This document shows, piece by piece, positions 37,410-47,415 of a stretch of DNA of 47,959 bases. Made by a program: the position numbers and the translations under genes. Position 1 is the stretch's first letter; the number at the start of each line of letters is the position of its first letter. The DNA is from an uncultured Pelagibacteraceae bacterium (GTDB taxonomy: Bacteria > Pseudomonadota > Alphaproteobacteria > Pelagibacterales > Pelagibacteraceae), in the NCBI GenBank assembly GCA_902582845.1, contig CACHTQ010000007.1, positions 1 through 47,959 of the forward strand, in the 5' to 3' direction. The notes beneath the pieces were generated by a model that saw only the letters and a program-made list of their open reading frames with translations, ran no database searches and had not been told where the DNA came from.

Positions 37410-38342
37410 ATGAAATTATTAACTGGAAACAGCAATAAAGTTTTAAGTAAAAACATTGCTAAATACTTAAAAACGAAACTTGTAAATTCAAGTATTAGAA
37501 AATTTGCTGATGGCGAAATTTATATTGAAATAAATGAAAATATAAGAGGAAACAGTATTTTTATTGTTCAATCTATCTCTTCTCCAGCAAATGATAATTT
37601 AATGGAATTATTATTATGCATTGATGCTCTTAAAAGATCATCAGCAAAAAATATAACAGCGGTAATACCATATTTTGGATATGCAAGACAAGATAGAAAA
37701 GTTGTTCCAAGAACTTCCATATCTGCAAAACTTGTTTCAAATTTAATAACTAAAGCAGGTGCTGATAGAGTGGTAACAGTAGATTTACATGCAGGTCAAA
37801 TTCAAGGTTTCTTTGATATTCCTGTTGATAACTTATTTTCAACTCCAATATTTGCAAGACACGCTAGAAAAAAAATTAAAAGTAAAAAAATTATTTGTGT
37901 TGCACCTGATGTGGGAGGAACAGAAAGAGCTAGAGCACTTGGAAAGCTTTTAAATGTAGGACTAGCTATTGTTGACAAAAGAAGACCCAAACCTGGACAA
38001 TCACAAGTTATGAACGTCATCGGTGATGTAAAAGGTCAAACCTGTATTATAGTTGATGATATAATTGACTCAGGTGGTACAATTGTTAATGCAGCAAAAG
38101 CTTTGAAATCTCGTGGGGCAAAAGATGTTTACGTTTATATAACCCATGGTGTCTTAAGTGGAGATGCAGTGAAAAAAATAAAAAATTCAGTTATAAAAAA
38201 TTTAGTCATAACTGATACGATCGATAATGTAGCAAAAACTAAAAATGTTAAAAATATTGAAGTTTTACCAATTTCAGGCCTCATGGGAGAAGCAATAAAG
38301 AGAATTTCAAATTCAACATCTGTATCAGATTTATTTAAATAA
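37410..38342 (+). CDS. prs: Ribose-phosphate pyrophosphokinase
   Basis: This 310-aa enzyme makes PRPP from ribose 5-phosphate and ATP. The hallmarks are all present: GEIYIEINENIRG, the flexible loop YARQDRKVVPRTSISAK, DLHAGQIQGFFDIPVDNL and the PRPP-binding site CIIVDDIIDSGGTIV. Length is standard. It follows pgeF by 9 nt and precedes rplY by 43 nt; prs-rplY-pth-ychF is a widely conserved order. PRPP links to the carAB pyrimidine genes in the same window only metabolically. Confidence 0.97.
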   Translation: MKLLTGNSNKVLSKNIAKYLKTKLVNSSIRKFADGEIYIEINENIRGNSIFIVQSISSPANDNLMELLLCIDALKRSSAKNITAVIPYFGYARQDRKVVPRTSISAKLVSNLITKAGADRVVTVDLHAGQIQGFFDIPVDNLFSTPIFARHARKKIKSKKIICVAPDVGGTERARALGKLLNVGLAIVDKRRPKPGQSQVMNVIGDVKGQTCIIVDDIIDSGGTIVNAAKALKSRGAKDVYVYITHGVLSGDAVKKIKNSVIKNLVITDTIDNVAKTKNVKNIEVLPISGLMGEAIKRISNSTSVSDLFK

Positions 38343-38385
38343 ATTCCTTGATTATTTATAAACATGAGTTAAAAAACTCTGTTTT

Positions 38386-39123
38386 ATGAATTCAATAGAA
38401 GCAAACATTAGAGATAATACTACCAAAGGACAGTTAAACGCTATTAGAAATAGCGGAAATGTTCCAGCCATTATATACGGTGGTAAAGATAAAAATCAAA
38501 AAATATCTATTTCAAAAAAATTACTTAAAACTTTTATTGAAAAAGAAAATTTTTTTTCAAGTATAATTTCATTAAATGTTGAGGGAAAATCACAAAATGT
38601 ATTACCAAGAGAAATTAAATATCATATTTTGACTGATGAACCTACTCATGTAGATTTTTTAAGAGTCTTACCGGGTGTTAAAATTAAAATTGAAGTTCCC
38701 GTAAATTTTATAAATCATGAAAAATCTCCAGGATTGAAACGAGGTGGAGTTTTAAATATTGTAAGAAGAAAAGTTGAATTAAGATGCCCAAGTGAGAAGA
38801 TACCTGAAAATTTAACGTTAGATTTGGATGACGTTGATATTGGTGAGAGTTTTAAAATCTCTTCAGTAAAATTAGATCCAGAAGTTGTGCCTACTATTCA
38901 AGGAAGAGATTTTGTAATAGCAACATTAGCAGCTCCAACAGTTATGAAAGAGCCTGAAAAACCTGCTGAAGCAGAAGCTGCAGAGGGTGAAGAAGGTGCA
39001 GAGGGTGCAACTGCTGCAGCGGCCGATGGGGATAAAGCTGCTCCTGAGGGTGATAAAGGAGATAAAAAAGAAGGTGATGATAAAAAACCTGCTGACAAAA
39101 AACCTCCTGAAGAAAAAAAATAA
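38386..39123 (+). CDS. rplY: 50S ribosomal protein L25/Ctc with acidic tail
   Basis: This 245-aa protein binds 5S rRNA. The N-terminal L25 domain has GQLNAIRNSGNVPAIIYGGK, and the TL5/Ctc C-terminal beta domain has KIKIEVPVNFINHEKSPGLKRG and RCPSEKIPENLTLDLDD. After about residue 190 the sequence becomes a low-complexity Ala/Glu/Gly/Lys tail (AEAEAAEGEEGAEGA-type) longer than in most L25/Ctc proteins. The tail is the source of spurious opposite-strand frames. It lies between prs and pth, the usual order. Confidence 0.95.
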   Translation: MNSIEANIRDNTTKGQLNAIRNSGNVPAIIYGGKDKNQKISISKKLLKTFIEKENFFSSIISLNVEGKSQNVLPREIKYHILTDEPTHVDFLRVLPGVKIKIEVPVNFINHEKSPGLKRGGVLNIVRRKVELRCPSEKIPENLTLDLDDVDIGESFKISSVKLDPEVVPTIQGRDFVIATLAAPTVMKEPEKPAEAEAAEGEEGAEGATAAAADGDKAAPEGDKGDKKEGDDKKPADKKPPEEKK

Positions 39124-39153
39124 TCAACTAAATTGAAAATTAATCAATAGATC

Positions 39154-39714
39154 ATGCTTTTATTTGTAGGATTGGGTAATCCAACACCAGATAGCGAAAA
39201 TAATCGTCATAATGTTGGATTTAAAATTATAGACGCAATAAACAAAAAATTTAGTTTATCAAAACAAAAACCAAAATTTAAAGGCCTATTAACCACTGGC
39301 AATATAGGAAATGTTAAAGTTTATGCCATCAAACCTTTGACCTTTATGAATAATTCAGGAATTTGTATTAGAGAGCTTATTGAATATTTTAAAATTGATG
39401 CTCAAGATGTAATAGTTTTTCATGATGATCTAGATGTGGAATTTGGAAAAATTAAAGCTAAATTTGGAGGATCAAGCGCAGGACACAATGGAATTGCCTC
39501 GATTGATAAGTTTATCGGCAAAGATTATTCTAGAGTTAGAATAGGTATTGGCAAACCCAAAGGAAACATCGAGGTTGCAGATTATGTTTTACAAAATTTT
39601 GATGAAGATGAGTCATTAGGTATTGAAAAAATATCAAACCATATAAATGACTCAATTTCTTTTCTTGTTGAAAAAAAATTAGATCTTTTTTCTAGTACAG
39701 TAAATAATAAATAA
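39154..39714 (+). CDS. pth: Peptidyl-tRNA hydrolase
   Basis: This 186-aa enzyme frees tRNA from stalled peptidyl-tRNA. Motifs are VGLGNPTPDSENNRHNVGF with the catalytic His, KPLTFMNNSG and VFHDDLDVEFGKIKAKFGGS (Asp) followed by GHNGI. Length is standard. It follows rplY by 30 nt, and its stop overlaps the ychF ATG by 1 nt (TAATG). The rplY-pth-ychF order is conserved in many bacteria and needs no special explanation. Confidence 0.97.
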   Translation: MLLFVGLGNPTPDSENNRHNVGFKIIDAINKKFSLSKQKPKFKGLLTTGNIGNVKVYAIKPLTFMNNSGICIRELIEYFKIDAQDVIVFHDDLDVEFGKIKAKFGGSSAGHNGIASIDKFIGKDYSRVRIGIGKPKGNIEVADYVLQNFDEDESLGIEKISNHINDSISFLVEKKLDLFSSTVNNK

Positions 39715-40787
39715 TGAGTTTCAAGTGTGGGATCGTTGGTTTACCGAATGTAGGTAAATCTACTCTCTTCAATGCATTAACCAATTCAAATAAAGCTCAA
39801 GCAGCTAACTTTCCATTCTGTACAATTGATCCAAATATTGGTGTAGTTAGTGTGCCTGACTATCGATTAGAAAATTTAGCCAAAATTTCTAAATCAAAAA
39901 AAATTATACCTACTACTATTTCTTTTGTTGACATAGCTGGTCTTGTAAAGGGTGCATCTAAAGGTGAAGGTTTGGGTAATAAATTTTTATCTCATATCAG
40001 GGAAGTAGACGCTGTAATACATATGATTAGATGTTTTGACTCTAGTGATATTCAAAATGTAAATCCTACAGTTGACCCTGTTAGAGATCTTGAAATAATT
40101 GAGACAGAAATGAAGCTTGCAGATTTAGAGTCCATTCAAAAAAGACTTGAGAAAAATAACAAAAAAAATATCGATGAGGATCAAATTAAAATTCTTCAAA
40201 GTTGTTTAGACTTAATTAATAATGATCAAGATTTAGCAAGTTTAAAATCAGAGTTTAGCAAAAAACAACTAAATTTAAGTGGTTTATTGTCTTTAAAGCC
40301 CAAAATATTTGTTTGTAATGTTGATGAGAAAAGTGTCCAAAAGGGAAACGGTTACACTAAGTCATTCTTAGAAAAATTTGGATTAGAAAACACTTTGATT
40401 GTATCGGCTGATATTGAAAATCAAATTAATGAATTAGATAGCGAAGAAAGAAAAAACTACATGGAAATGATTGGTTTAAAGGACACTGGCTTGGATATGT
40501 TGATTCAAAAAGGTTATAAGATTTTAGAATTAGACACTTTTTTTACCTCTGGCCTTGAGGAAACAAGAGCCTGGACTATTCAGAAAAATTGTTTAGCTCC
40601 AAAAGCTGCAGGTGAAATACATACTGATTTTGAAAAAGGATTTATTAGAGCTGAGACTATTTCTTATAATGATTTTGTTGAAAATGATGGATGGGTAAAT
40701 TCTAAAACAAATGGAAAAATGAGATTAGAAGGTAAAGACTATATTGTTAAAGACGGTGACGTTTTAAACTTTCGTTTCAATACGTGA
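39714..40787 (+). CDS. ychF: Obg-like ATPase YchF
   Basis: This 357-aa Obg-family protein has GIVGLPNVGKSTLFNALTNS (P-loop), DIAGLVKGASKGEGLGNKFL (G3 and the following loop) and the TGS domain near the C-terminus (LAPKAAGEIHTDFEKGFIRAE). YchF prefers ATP over GTP and binds ribosomes, affecting oxidative stress responses. Length is normal. It starts in a 1-nt overlap with pth and converges with petC over 24 nt. No reason to doubt the call. Confidence 0.97.
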   Translation: MSFKCGIVGLPNVGKSTLFNALTNSNKAQAANFPFCTIDPNIGVVSVPDYRLENLAKISKSKKIIPTTISFVDIAGLVKGASKGEGLGNKFLSHIREVDAVIHMIRCFDSSDIQNVNPTVDPVRDLEIIETEMKLADLESIQKRLEKNNKKNIDEDQIKILQSCLDLINNDQDLASLKSEFSKKQLNLSGLLSLKPKIFVCNVDEKSVQKGNGYTKSFLEKFGLENTLIVSADIENQINELDSEERKNYMEMIGLKDTGLDMLIQKGYKILELDTFFTSGLEETRAWTIQKNCLAPKAAGEIHTDFEKGFIRAETISYNDFVENDGWVNSKTNGKMRLEGKDYIVKDGDVLNFRFNT

Positions 40788-41543
40788 CCAGATTCTCTTC
40801 ATACTGAAATAAACTAGAACTGTTAATATAATTAAATAAACTATTGCTTTAAAACCCATTTTATGACGTGTTTCTAAATGAGGTTCTGCGGTCCACATTA
40901 AAAAAGTTGTAACATCTTTTGCCATTTGCTGCACAGAGGCATTCGTACCATCTGAGTATTCTACTAAACCATCAGAAAGTTGATTGGACATTTTAATCTT
41001 ATTTCCATACATGTATTTATTATAGTAGACACCTTCATCTAAAGTCACTCCAGCTGGTGGATCTTCATATCCTTGAAGGAGTGAATAGATATAATCAACT
41101 CCACCGCCTCTCGCTTTTACTAAAACAGTCATATCGGGGGGGTATGCTCCACCGTTGGCAGCTTGAGCAGCTTTTTCATTTTCGTAAGGCATCACAAATT
41201 TATCCGACAACCTTCCTGGTCTCATAAACATTTCACCATCTGCATTTGGTCCATCTTTTACCTCGAAAGATGCTGCAATCGCTTTTGCTTGTTCCACTGA
41301 AAATTCAGGCCCACCCTCTTCCACTAAATTTCTATAACTTAGATATTTCATAGAATGGCAAGAGGAACAAACTTCTTGATAAACTTGATATCCCCTTTGA
41401 AGTGCAGCTCTGTCAAACTTTCCGAAGGGACCCTTAAAACTCCAATCAGTTTTTAAATATTCAACTTTCTCAGCTGCATTAGAGTTAAATTGAAATCCAA
41501 AAAATAATGCTATTAAAAACGATATTCTAAAAAAATTTTTCAC
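40764..41543 (-). CDS. petC: Cytochrome c1 of the bc1 complex
   Basis: This 259-aa protein is the c1 subunit of complex III. A signal peptide covers residues 1-23 ([20 protein letters not shown]). The heme c site is CSSCHS (C59, C62, H63). The axial Met ligand region is [19 protein letters not shown], and a C-terminal anchor helix ([16 protein letters not shown]) holds it to the membrane. It follows petB with a 4-nt overlap in the minus-strand operon petA-petB-petC, and its 3' end overlaps ychF by 24 nt. Confidence 0.96.
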   Translation of the reverse strand: MKNFFRISFLIALFFGFQFNSNAAEKVEYLKTDWSFKGPFGKFDRAALQRGYQVYQEVCSSCHSMKYLSYRNLVEEGGPEFSVEQAKAIAASFEVKDGPNADGEMFMRPGRLSDKFVMPYENEKAAQAANGGAYPPDMTVLVKARGGGVDYIYSLLQGYEDPPAGVTLDEGVYYNKYMYGNKIKMSNQLSDGLVEYSDGTNASVQQMAKDVTTFLMWTAEPHLETRHKMGFKAIVYLIILTVLVYFSMKRIWSRIETKV

Positions 41544-42805
41544 TGATCTTTGAAAGTATCCCTTTTTTTTACGGCAGCAAGATTTGGTGATCCGCCCAAA
41601 ATAGGTTCAGTAATACTTAGAGGAACGGGTGTGGTTCTTTCCTTAAATCCTAAAATTGGTAGCACAACTAAAAAATGAAGGAAATAATATGCAGTAGCAA
41701 TCCTTGCAATTAACAAATAAAGGCCCTCTGCTGGCATAGCTCCAACGTATCCTAAAATTAAAACATCAGCCACTAAGATCCAATAGAACTGTTTATACAA
41801 AGGTCTAAAAACTGCAGATCTAATTTTTGATGTATCTAACCATGGTAATGCAGCTAATATAAGAATAGCAGACAACATCGCTATAACTCCTAAAAGTTTA
41901 TCTGGGACTGATCTCAAAATTGCATAAAAAGGTAACAGATACCACTCTGGGACAATGTGAGCTGGTGTTACAAGAGGATTAGCTTCAATGTAATTATCAG
42001 CATGACCCAAAATATTTGGTGTATAGAAAACAAAAAAAGCAAAAACAATCATAAACATCAACAACGCAAAACCATCTTTAATAACTATATATGGATGAAA
42101 TGGAACTGTGTCTTTTGATGGTTTTTTTATATCAATACCAATTGGATTATTGTTTCCAGGCACGTGAAGAGCCCAAATATGTAAAACAACTAAACCTAAA
42201 ATTAAAAAAGGAATTAAGTAGTGTAGAGTAAAAAATCTTGTAAGTGTTGGGTTATCTACTGAATATCCTCCCCATAACCACGTTACTATTCCCTCACCTA
42301 CTAAAGGAATTGCACTAAATAAATTTGTAATAACTGTAGCTCCCCAAAAACTCATTTGTCCCCATGGCAAAACATAGCCTAAGAAAGCAGCTGCCATCAT
42401 GAGAAGATAAATGATTATACCAATAATCCATATAATTTCTCTAGGTGATTTGTATGAGCCGTAAAACAAAGATCTGAATATGTGAATGTAAACTGCTAAG
42501 AAAAACATTGAAGCACCATTTGCATGTATATACCTTATTAACCATCCGTAGTTCACATCTCTCATTATATGTTCGACACTTTGGAACGCCATATCAGCAT
42601 GTGCAATATAATGCATTGCTAAAACTAATCCGGTTACAATTTGAGTAATTAAACAAAAGGTAAGAATTCCACCAAAAGTCCACCAATAATTCAAATTTTT
42701 TGGTGTTGGGTAATCTGTTAAATGATTTGCTAAAGTTAAAAGAGGTAACCTATCGTTAAACCATTTTCCAACTTTTGATTTTGGTGTGTATTCGTGTTCA
42801 CTCAT
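41540..42805 (-). CDS. petB: Cytochrome b of the bc1 complex
   Basis: This 421-aa integral membrane subunit carries the two b hemes and both quinone sites. Visible are [33 protein letters not shown] (heme His), [19 protein letters not shown] (Qo/Qi region), [20 protein letters not shown] (heme His pair) and [19 protein letters not shown] (PEWY motif of the Qo site). Eight or more hydrophobic helices are evident. It lies 6 nt after petA and overlaps petC by 4 nt. Confidence 0.97.
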   Translation of the reverse strand: MSEHEYTPKSKVGKWFNDRLPLLTLANHLTDYPTPKNLNYWWTFGGILTFCLITQIVTGLVLAMHYIAHADMAFQSVEHIMRDVNYGWLIRYIHANGASMFFLAVYIHIFRSLFYGSYKSPREIIWIIGIIIYLLMMAAAFLGYVLPWGQMSFWGATVITNLFSAIPLVGEGIVTWLWGGYSVDNPTLTRFFTLHYLIPFLILGLVVLHIWALHVPGNNNPIGIDIKKPSKDTVPFHPYIVIKDGFALLMFMIVFAFFVFYTPNILGHADNYIEANPLVTPAHIVPEWYLLPFYAILRSVPDKLLGVIAMLSAILILAALPWLDTSKIRSAVFRPLYKQFYWILVADVLILGYVGAMPAEGLYLLIARIATAYYFLHFLVVLPILGFKERTTPVPLSITEPILGGSPNLAAVKKRDTFKDQ

Positions 42806-42811
42806 AAAAAA

Positions 42812-43318
42812 TTATCCAATCTTAATTGTGTTAGCATCAACAAATTTATATTCAGGGATTTCCATGTTTGTTGGGGCTGGGCCTTTTCTAATTCTTCCTG
42901 AAGTATCATAATGAGAACCATGACATGGGCAGAACCATCCATTGTAATCTCCTTTTTGATCTAAAGGCACACAACCTAAGTGCGTACATACTCCGAGCAT
43001 AACAAGCCACTCTGGATTTTTTGCACGATCTTCATCTTTTTCAGGATGCTTTAAATCTTCCAACTTAACAGATTTGGCTTCAGCTATTTCCTCTGGAGTT
43101 CTTCTTCTAATAAAAACTGGCTTTCCTCTCCATAACACAGTTATGGTTTTTCCTGGATTGACTGCGCTCACATCAACCTCAGTGCTCGCTAACGCTTTTA
43201 CAGAGGCATCTGGGTTCATTTGATCTATCATAGGCCAAATCACTGCACCCGCCCCAACTGCTCCAACCGCATATGTAGCTGTAAATAAAAAATCTCTTCT
43301 TTTAGTTTTCTTTTCCAC
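42812..43318 (-). CDS. petA: Rieske iron-sulfur protein of the bc1 complex
   Basis: This 168-aa protein starts with a GTG at 43318. The N-terminus has a twin-arginine-like [20 protein letters not shown], a combined export signal and anchor helix. The 2Fe-2S ligands are CTHLGC (C111, H113, C116) and CPCHGS (C130, C132, H133), followed by [14 protein letters not shown]. It is the first gene of petABC; the 91-nt gap to trmL must hold promoters for both directions. Electrons pass from ubiquinol through this subunit to c1. Confidence 0.96.
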   Translation of the reverse strand: MEKKTKRRDFLFTATYAVGAVGAGAVIWPMIDQMNPDASVKALASTEVDVSAVNPGKTITVLWRGKPVFIRRRTPEEIAEAKSVKLEDLKHPEKDEDRAKNPEWLVMLGVCTHLGCVPLDQKGDYNGWFCPCHGSHYDTSGRIRKGPAPTNMEIPEYKFVDANTIKIG

Positions 43319-43409
43319 TGTTTATAGGTTCTTATAATTCTATATGTTGATTTAGGTAGTTAATATATGATTACATATAATAAAAAAGTATTATTTTTCT
43401 ACTGATAGA

Positions 43410-43883
43410 ATGACACATAATCTAATTAATGATGGGCCAAAAATTGCACTATTTGAACCTGATATTCCTCAAAATACTGCTGCGATCATAAGAACTTGTG
43501 CCTGTTTAGGGGCGAAATTAGAAATAATAGAGCCTTGTGGTTTTTTATTAGATGATAAAAGATTTAAAAGGGTTGTGATGGATTATATGGATGAAAAAGA
43601 GATTAGGTATTATGAGAGCTCCGATCAATTTTTTGATGAAAAACAGAGTCAAAGAATTATACTCATGACAACAAAAGCCTCTAGCTCATATACACAATTT
43701 AAGTTTAAAAAAAATGATACAATTTTATTTGGAAGAGAAAGTGCAGGAGTGCCTGAATTTGTGCATAAAATGATAAATAATAGGTTAAAAATTCCAATGA
43801 GAAATAATAAGCGTTCTCTTAATATTTCTTCTTCTGTTGCAATAGTATTGGCTGAGTGCTTAAAACAAAATGAATTAATTTAA
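43410..43883 (+). CDS. trmL: tRNA (cytidine(34)-2'-O)-methyltransferase
   Basis: This 157-aa SPOUT-fold enzyme methylates the ribose at wobble position 34 of tRNA-Leu isoacceptors. Family marks are LFEPDIPQNTAAIIRTCACL, LEIIEPCGFLLDDKRFKRVV and the knot region ILFGRESAGVPEFVHKM ... RSLNISSSVAIVLAE. Length is typical of TrmL/YibK. It is directly followed by hemF with no gap and is divergent from petA, an order found in related alphaproteobacteria. Confidence 0.95.
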   Translation: MTHNLINDGPKIALFEPDIPQNTAAIIRTCACLGAKLEIIEPCGFLLDDKRFKRVVMDYMDEKEIRYYESSDQFFDEKQSQRIILMTTKASSSYTQFKFKKNDTILFGRESAGVPEFVHKMINNRLKIPMRNNKRSLNISSSVAIVLAECLKQNELI

Positions 43884-44711
43884 ATGGATTTAGAAATAAA
43901 ACAAAAATTAACCAGTAATTGGTTTAAATCTTTGCAGGAGATGTTTTGTAAAACTATTGGTGATTTTGAAAAAAACAAGATCAGTTTTAAGTCGACTACA
44001 TGGAGAAGAAATTTAAAAAAAGATGAGGGTGGTGGTGAATATAGAATTTTAAAAGATGGAAAAGTTTTTGATAAAGTGGGTGTTAATTTTTCAAAAGTTT
44101 ATGGAAAATTTCCAAAAAAATTTCAACAAAATATACCAGGTGCTCAAAAAGATCCTAGGTTCTGGGCATCGGGTATATCTGTAGTAATGCATATGAAAAA
44201 CCCTTTAATTCCCGCGATGCATTTTAACACTAGATATATTTGTACGACTTTTGATTGGTTCGGTGGAGGTATTGATGTTACGCCTTCAAAAAAAGATAAC
44301 AAAGAAAAAGAGGTGTTTCATAAAACACTTAGGGATATGTGTAATCGACATAACAAAAATTATTATAAAAAATATAAAAAGTGGTGTGATGAATATTTTT
44401 ATCTACCTCATAGAAAAGAACCTCGTGGAATAGGTGGTATTTTTTTTGATTATAAAAAAGATAATTTTGAAAAAAATTTTAAATTTGTCAGAGATGTTGG
44501 TGTTACTTTTGAGTCTATTTTTCAAAAAATTATAAGTAAAAAAATTAAAAAAAAATGGACTTCTAAAGATAAAGAAAATCAATATATTAAAAGAGGAAGA
44601 TATGCAGAATTTAATTTACTATATGACAGAGGTACAAAATTTGGATTACAAACAGGAGGTAATGTTGAGGGAATATTAATGTCATTACCTCCTCATGCAA
44701 AATGGAAATAA
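43884..44711 (+). CDS. hemF: Oxygen-dependent coproporphyrinogen III oxidase
   Basis: This 275-aa aerobic enzyme decarboxylates coproporphyrinogen III in heme synthesis. Motifs are [27 protein letters not shown] and [16 protein letters not shown], then the C-terminal [18 protein letters not shown] and [18 protein letters not shown], all diagnostic of HemF. It follows trmL with no gap and precedes greA by 1 nt. Use of the oxygen-dependent form fits an aerobic organism with a bc1 chain. Confidence 0.96.
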   Translation: MDLEIKQKLTSNWFKSLQEMFCKTIGDFEKNKISFKSTTWRRNLKKDEGGGEYRILKDGKVFDKVGVNFSKVYGKFPKKFQQNIPGAQKDPRFWASGISVVMHMKNPLIPAMHFNTRYICTTFDWFGGGIDVTPSKKDNKEKEVFHKTLRDMCNRHNKNYYKKYKKWCDEYFYLPHRKEPRGIGGIFFDYKKDNFEKNFKFVRDVGVTFESIFQKIISKKIKKKWTSKDKENQYIKRGRYAEFNLLYDRGTKFGLQTGGNVEGILMSLPPHAKWK

Positions 44712-44712
44712 A

Positions 44713-45189
44713 ATGGATAAAGAACCAATTACTCTAAATGGATTAAATAAATTGAAAGAAGAACTAATTTTTTTAAAAGAAAAAAAAAGACCTGAAATAG
44801 TTGCTGCAATTGCTGAAGCAAGATCTCATGGAGATTTAAAAGAAAATGCTGAGTATCATGCAGCAAAAGAGGAACAGTCTCACAACGAAGGTAGAATTAC
44901 AGAAATAAATGATATTATAGCAAGAGCAAACGTTATTGATGTTACTAAAATAAATAATGATGGCAAAGTGATTTTTGGTGCCACTGTATTTCTAGAAAAT
45001 TTAGATACTGGTGAAAAGATAGATTACAAAATAGTTGGAAGAGATGAAGCAGACTTAAAAAAAAAATTATTATATTTTCAATCACCAATAGGTAAAGGTC
45101 TTATTGGAAAAAATAAAAATGATCTTGTGGAGATAAATACTCCCGCTGGAGTAAAAAATTTTGAAATTAAAGACGTCAAATATCTTTAA
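44713..45189 (+). CDS. greA: Transcription elongation factor GreA
   Basis: I start at the ATG at 44713 rather than 44695, because it lies 1 nt after the hemF stop and gives 158 aa, the standard GreA size. The N-terminal coiled coil has [19 protein letters not shown] and [20 protein letters not shown], with the two acidic residues of its tip. The C-terminal FKBP-like domain has [14 protein letters not shown] and [18 protein letters not shown]. It rescues backtracked RNA polymerase by stimulating transcript cleavage. It converges with cca over 4 nt. Confidence 0.96.
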   Translation: MDKEPITLNGLNKLKEELIFLKEKKRPEIVAAIAEARSHGDLKENAEYHAAKEEQSHNEGRITEINDIIARANVIDVTKINNDGKVIFGATVFLENLDTGEKIDYKIVGRDEADLKKKLLYFQSPIGKGLIGKNKNDLVEINTPAGVKNFEIKDVKYL

Positions 45190-46460
45190 CCTTTAACAAT
45201 ATTATCGATTTGTTTTTCAGAAATTTCAAAATTATTTCTTACCCACTCCTCCTCAATTAATTTAAGCATACTTCCCAATTGTTTTCCCTCTGGTATTTTA
45301 TATCTTGTCATTAACAAATCAGCTCCAACAGGCAAACTTGGTGTAATCTTATTTTCATAAAGTTCTAATAAACTTAACATTTTCTTATCTAATTTCTTTG
45401 ATTTTATAATCTTAAAATTTAAAATATCTAACACTGCTTGTTTGCCACCATAATATAAAACTTTATTTAAGTTGGCTTCGTTTAAAGTTTTTATCCCCTC
45501 CTTTTCATTATAAAAATTATTAATAGCATAAGCTCTTTTTTGATCTTTTTTTGAAATATTATATTTGTATAAGAAATATTCTAAGTTATCTGTTCCATCT
45601 ATTATCATTGCAAATAAAATAAATATAAAATCCAAGTCAACAAAAAATTCTTTCTTAACTTTGATTGAATTAATAACACTTTTGATATTCTTTAGCTCTG
45701 GGAAGATCAGTAATATTAATTCGATGCTGAATTTATCTTTTGATAATTTTTCTAATTGATTTGATTTTAATAATTTTTTTAACTCGTCTAATAATCTCTC
45801 TTTAGATATTATAGAAATACCACTTATATTGATTTTTATTGTTTTAATTATTTCTTCTTTGTGAGGTTGTTTTGAATAATTTAAAAAAAATCTTAAGTAT
45901 CTTAATATCCTTAAATAATCCTCTTTAATTCTTTCTTCAGGGTTTCCAATAAAATTAACCTGCCCCATTTCAATATCTTTTTTTCCATTATGAGGATCGA
46001 ATATATTTCCATCTAAATCAGCATAGATAGAATTAATAGTGAAATCCCTTCTCGCAGCATCTTTTTTCCAATCTTTTGAAAATTTTACCTTTGCGTGTCT
46101 ACCATCTGTAAAAATATCTTCTCTTAAAGATGTTATCTCAAACTTATGATCATCTAGAATTGCTGTAATAGTTCCATGCTCAATTCCTGATTCATAAAAA
46201 TTTATTTTATTTTTTTTTAAAATTTCGGAGACTTCTATCGGATTTAAATTTGTTGCTAAATCTATGTCATCAACTTTCTCATTATTAAATATTTTTCTCA
46301 AACAACCTCCTACATACCTAATCTCACTTTCGGATGTGTGAGAATTAATAGCCTCAAAAATTTTTTTCACAGGCGTTGTTATTGAAAGTTTTTTTATATT
46401 ATTCTTAAATGAGTAAAGGTTTTTTGAGCTCGAGAAAATTTTATTAAAAAAGTTTTTCAT
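45186..46460 (-). CDS. cca: CCA tRNA nucleotidyltransferase / poly(A) polymerase family
   Basis: This 424-aa class II nucleotidyltransferase has the head-domain motifs [20 protein letters not shown] (metal-binding DxD), the [20 protein letters not shown] stretch and [15 protein letters not shown] followed by [11 protein letters not shown]. The body has [14 protein letters not shown]. It is longer than many alphaproteobacterial CCA enzymes because of a C-terminal extension. It would add or repair CCA at tRNA 3' ends. It lies directly downstream of tRNA-Gln (about 3 nt) on the minus strand and overlaps greA by 4 nt. A poly(A) polymerase role is the alternative. Confidence 0.92.
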   Translation of the reverse strand: MKNFFNKIFSSSKNLYSFKNNIKKLSITTPVKKIFEAINSHTSESEIRYVGGCLRKIFNNEKVDDIDLATNLNPIEVSEILKKNKINFYESGIEHGTITAILDDHKFEITSLREDIFTDGRHAKVKFSKDWKKDAARRDFTINSIYADLDGNIFDPHNGKKDIEMGQVNFIGNPEERIKEDYLRILRYLRFFLNYSKQPHKEEIIKTIKINISGISIISKERLLDELKKLLKSNQLEKLSKDKFSIELILLIFPELKNIKSVINSIKVKKEFFVDLDFIFILFAMIIDGTDNLEYFLYKYNISKKDQKRAYAINNFYNEKEGIKTLNEANLNKVLYYGGKQAVLDILNFKIIKSKKLDKKMLSLLELYENKITPSLPVGADLLMTRYKIPEGKQLGSMLKLIEEEWVRNNFEISEKQIDNIVKG

Positions 46461-46463
46461 ATT

Positions 46464-46537
46464 TGGCTGGGGCGCTAGGATTCGAACCTAGGATGCAGGT
46501 ACCAAAAACCCGTGCCTTACCGCTTGGCTACGCCCCA
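46464..46537 (-). tRNA. tRNA-Gln(TTG)
   Basis: The minus strand folds into a standard cloverleaf: acceptor TGGGGCG/CGCCCCA, D-arm GCC AAGCGGTAA GGC, anticodon stem CGGGT/ACCTG with loop TTTTGGT (anticodon TTG at 46505-46503), a canonical T loop TTCGAAT and an encoded CCA. It sits between ispE and cca and is probably co-transcribed with both. Its normal loops make the odd tRNA-Val in the same window stand out. Confidence 0.97.
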
Positions 46538-46568
46538 ATCTAATTTCGTATAACACAAAAAAAAGATT

Positions 46569-47414
46569 TTATATAGTTTTTGCAACTTTACACCAGCAAT
46601 TTTTATATTTTCTACTGAATTTTTTTTTTACATCATCGCATAATTTTTTAGATTTAAAATATGCGACAATTGCTGAACCTGATCCTGTCATTCTTATGAA
46701 GCTCTTATTTGAAGATTTTTCGAGAAATTGTTTGATATTTTTTAATTTTGGAAACTTAGATAAAGAAATTGGCTCAAGGGAATTATTGAGTTTTTTCAGA
46801 CTATCAAAGCTAAACATTTTCTTAGAGGGTTTATTAAATCTTGGTTTTGTGAATTTTTTAACACCTGCATATATCTCTTTTGTTGAACATCCAAAACTAG
46901 GTTTAACAATTAGCGCATAAAATTTTTCGCAGTTTTTAAACTCTATAATCTGATTGTTGGATTTAAGAATTGTAAAAGTAGAATTAAGACCGAGAGCTAC
47001 ATCTGAACCTATTGATTTACAAATTGAACTTAATTGTTTTTTACTAGGATTTATAAAGCTTTTCTTAATCAAATATTTTATTATATTTGCAGCGTTCATG
47101 GATCCACCTCCCAATCCAGATTTTGATGGAATATATTTGTTAACTTTGATCTCAAACTTAGAACTTGTAAGTAACTTTTCTTTCTCTAAAAATTCGAACA
47201 ATTTTGAAATTGTGTTTTTTTTACTTATGTTTTTTGAAAACTTCCCTTTAAATGAAATTATATGTTTTTTAGATTGAATTTTTTTAATTAAAATAACATC
47301 ATGTAGCGTAACAAAACCAACGACACTTTCAATTTTATGTAACTTAGAAGTTTTTCCAGTGATGTTAAGAGCTAAGTTAATTTTAGCATAAGACTTTATC
47401 CTGGAATAGCTCAT
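46569..47414 (-). CDS. ispE: 4-diphosphocytidyl-2-C-methyl-D-erythritol kinase
   Basis: This 281-aa GHMP kinase phosphorylates CDP-methylerythritol in the non-mevalonate isoprenoid pathway. Motifs are SYAKINLALNITGK (N-terminal), the ATP loop YIPSKSGLGGGSMNAANIIK and the C-terminal RMTGSGSAIVAYF. Length is slightly short but within family range. It follows the TPR gene by 1 nt and precedes tRNA-Gln by 31 nt, so TPR-ispE-tRNA-Gln-cca may be one minus-strand transcript. Confidence 0.95.
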   Translation of the reverse strand: MSYSRIKSYAKINLALNITGKTSKLHKIESVVGFVTLHDVILIKKIQSKKHIISFKGKFSKNISKKNTISKLFEFLEKEKLLTSSKFEIKVNKYIPSKSGLGGGSMNAANIIKYLIKKSFINPSKKQLSSICKSIGSDVALGLNSTFTILKSNNQIIEFKNCEKFYALIVKPSFGCSTKEIYAGVKKFTKPRFNKPSKKMFSFDSLKKLNNSLEPISLSKFPKLKNIKQFLEKSSNKSFIRMTGSGSAIVAYFKSKKLCDDVKKKFSRKYKNCWCKVAKTI

Positions 47415-47415
47415 C

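Noticed and set aside
38898..39127. Opposite-strand Ser/Ala- and Leu/Gln-rich open frames
   Set aside because: These are reverse readings of the low-complexity L25 tail; composition is purely a product of that repeat-like coding sequence.
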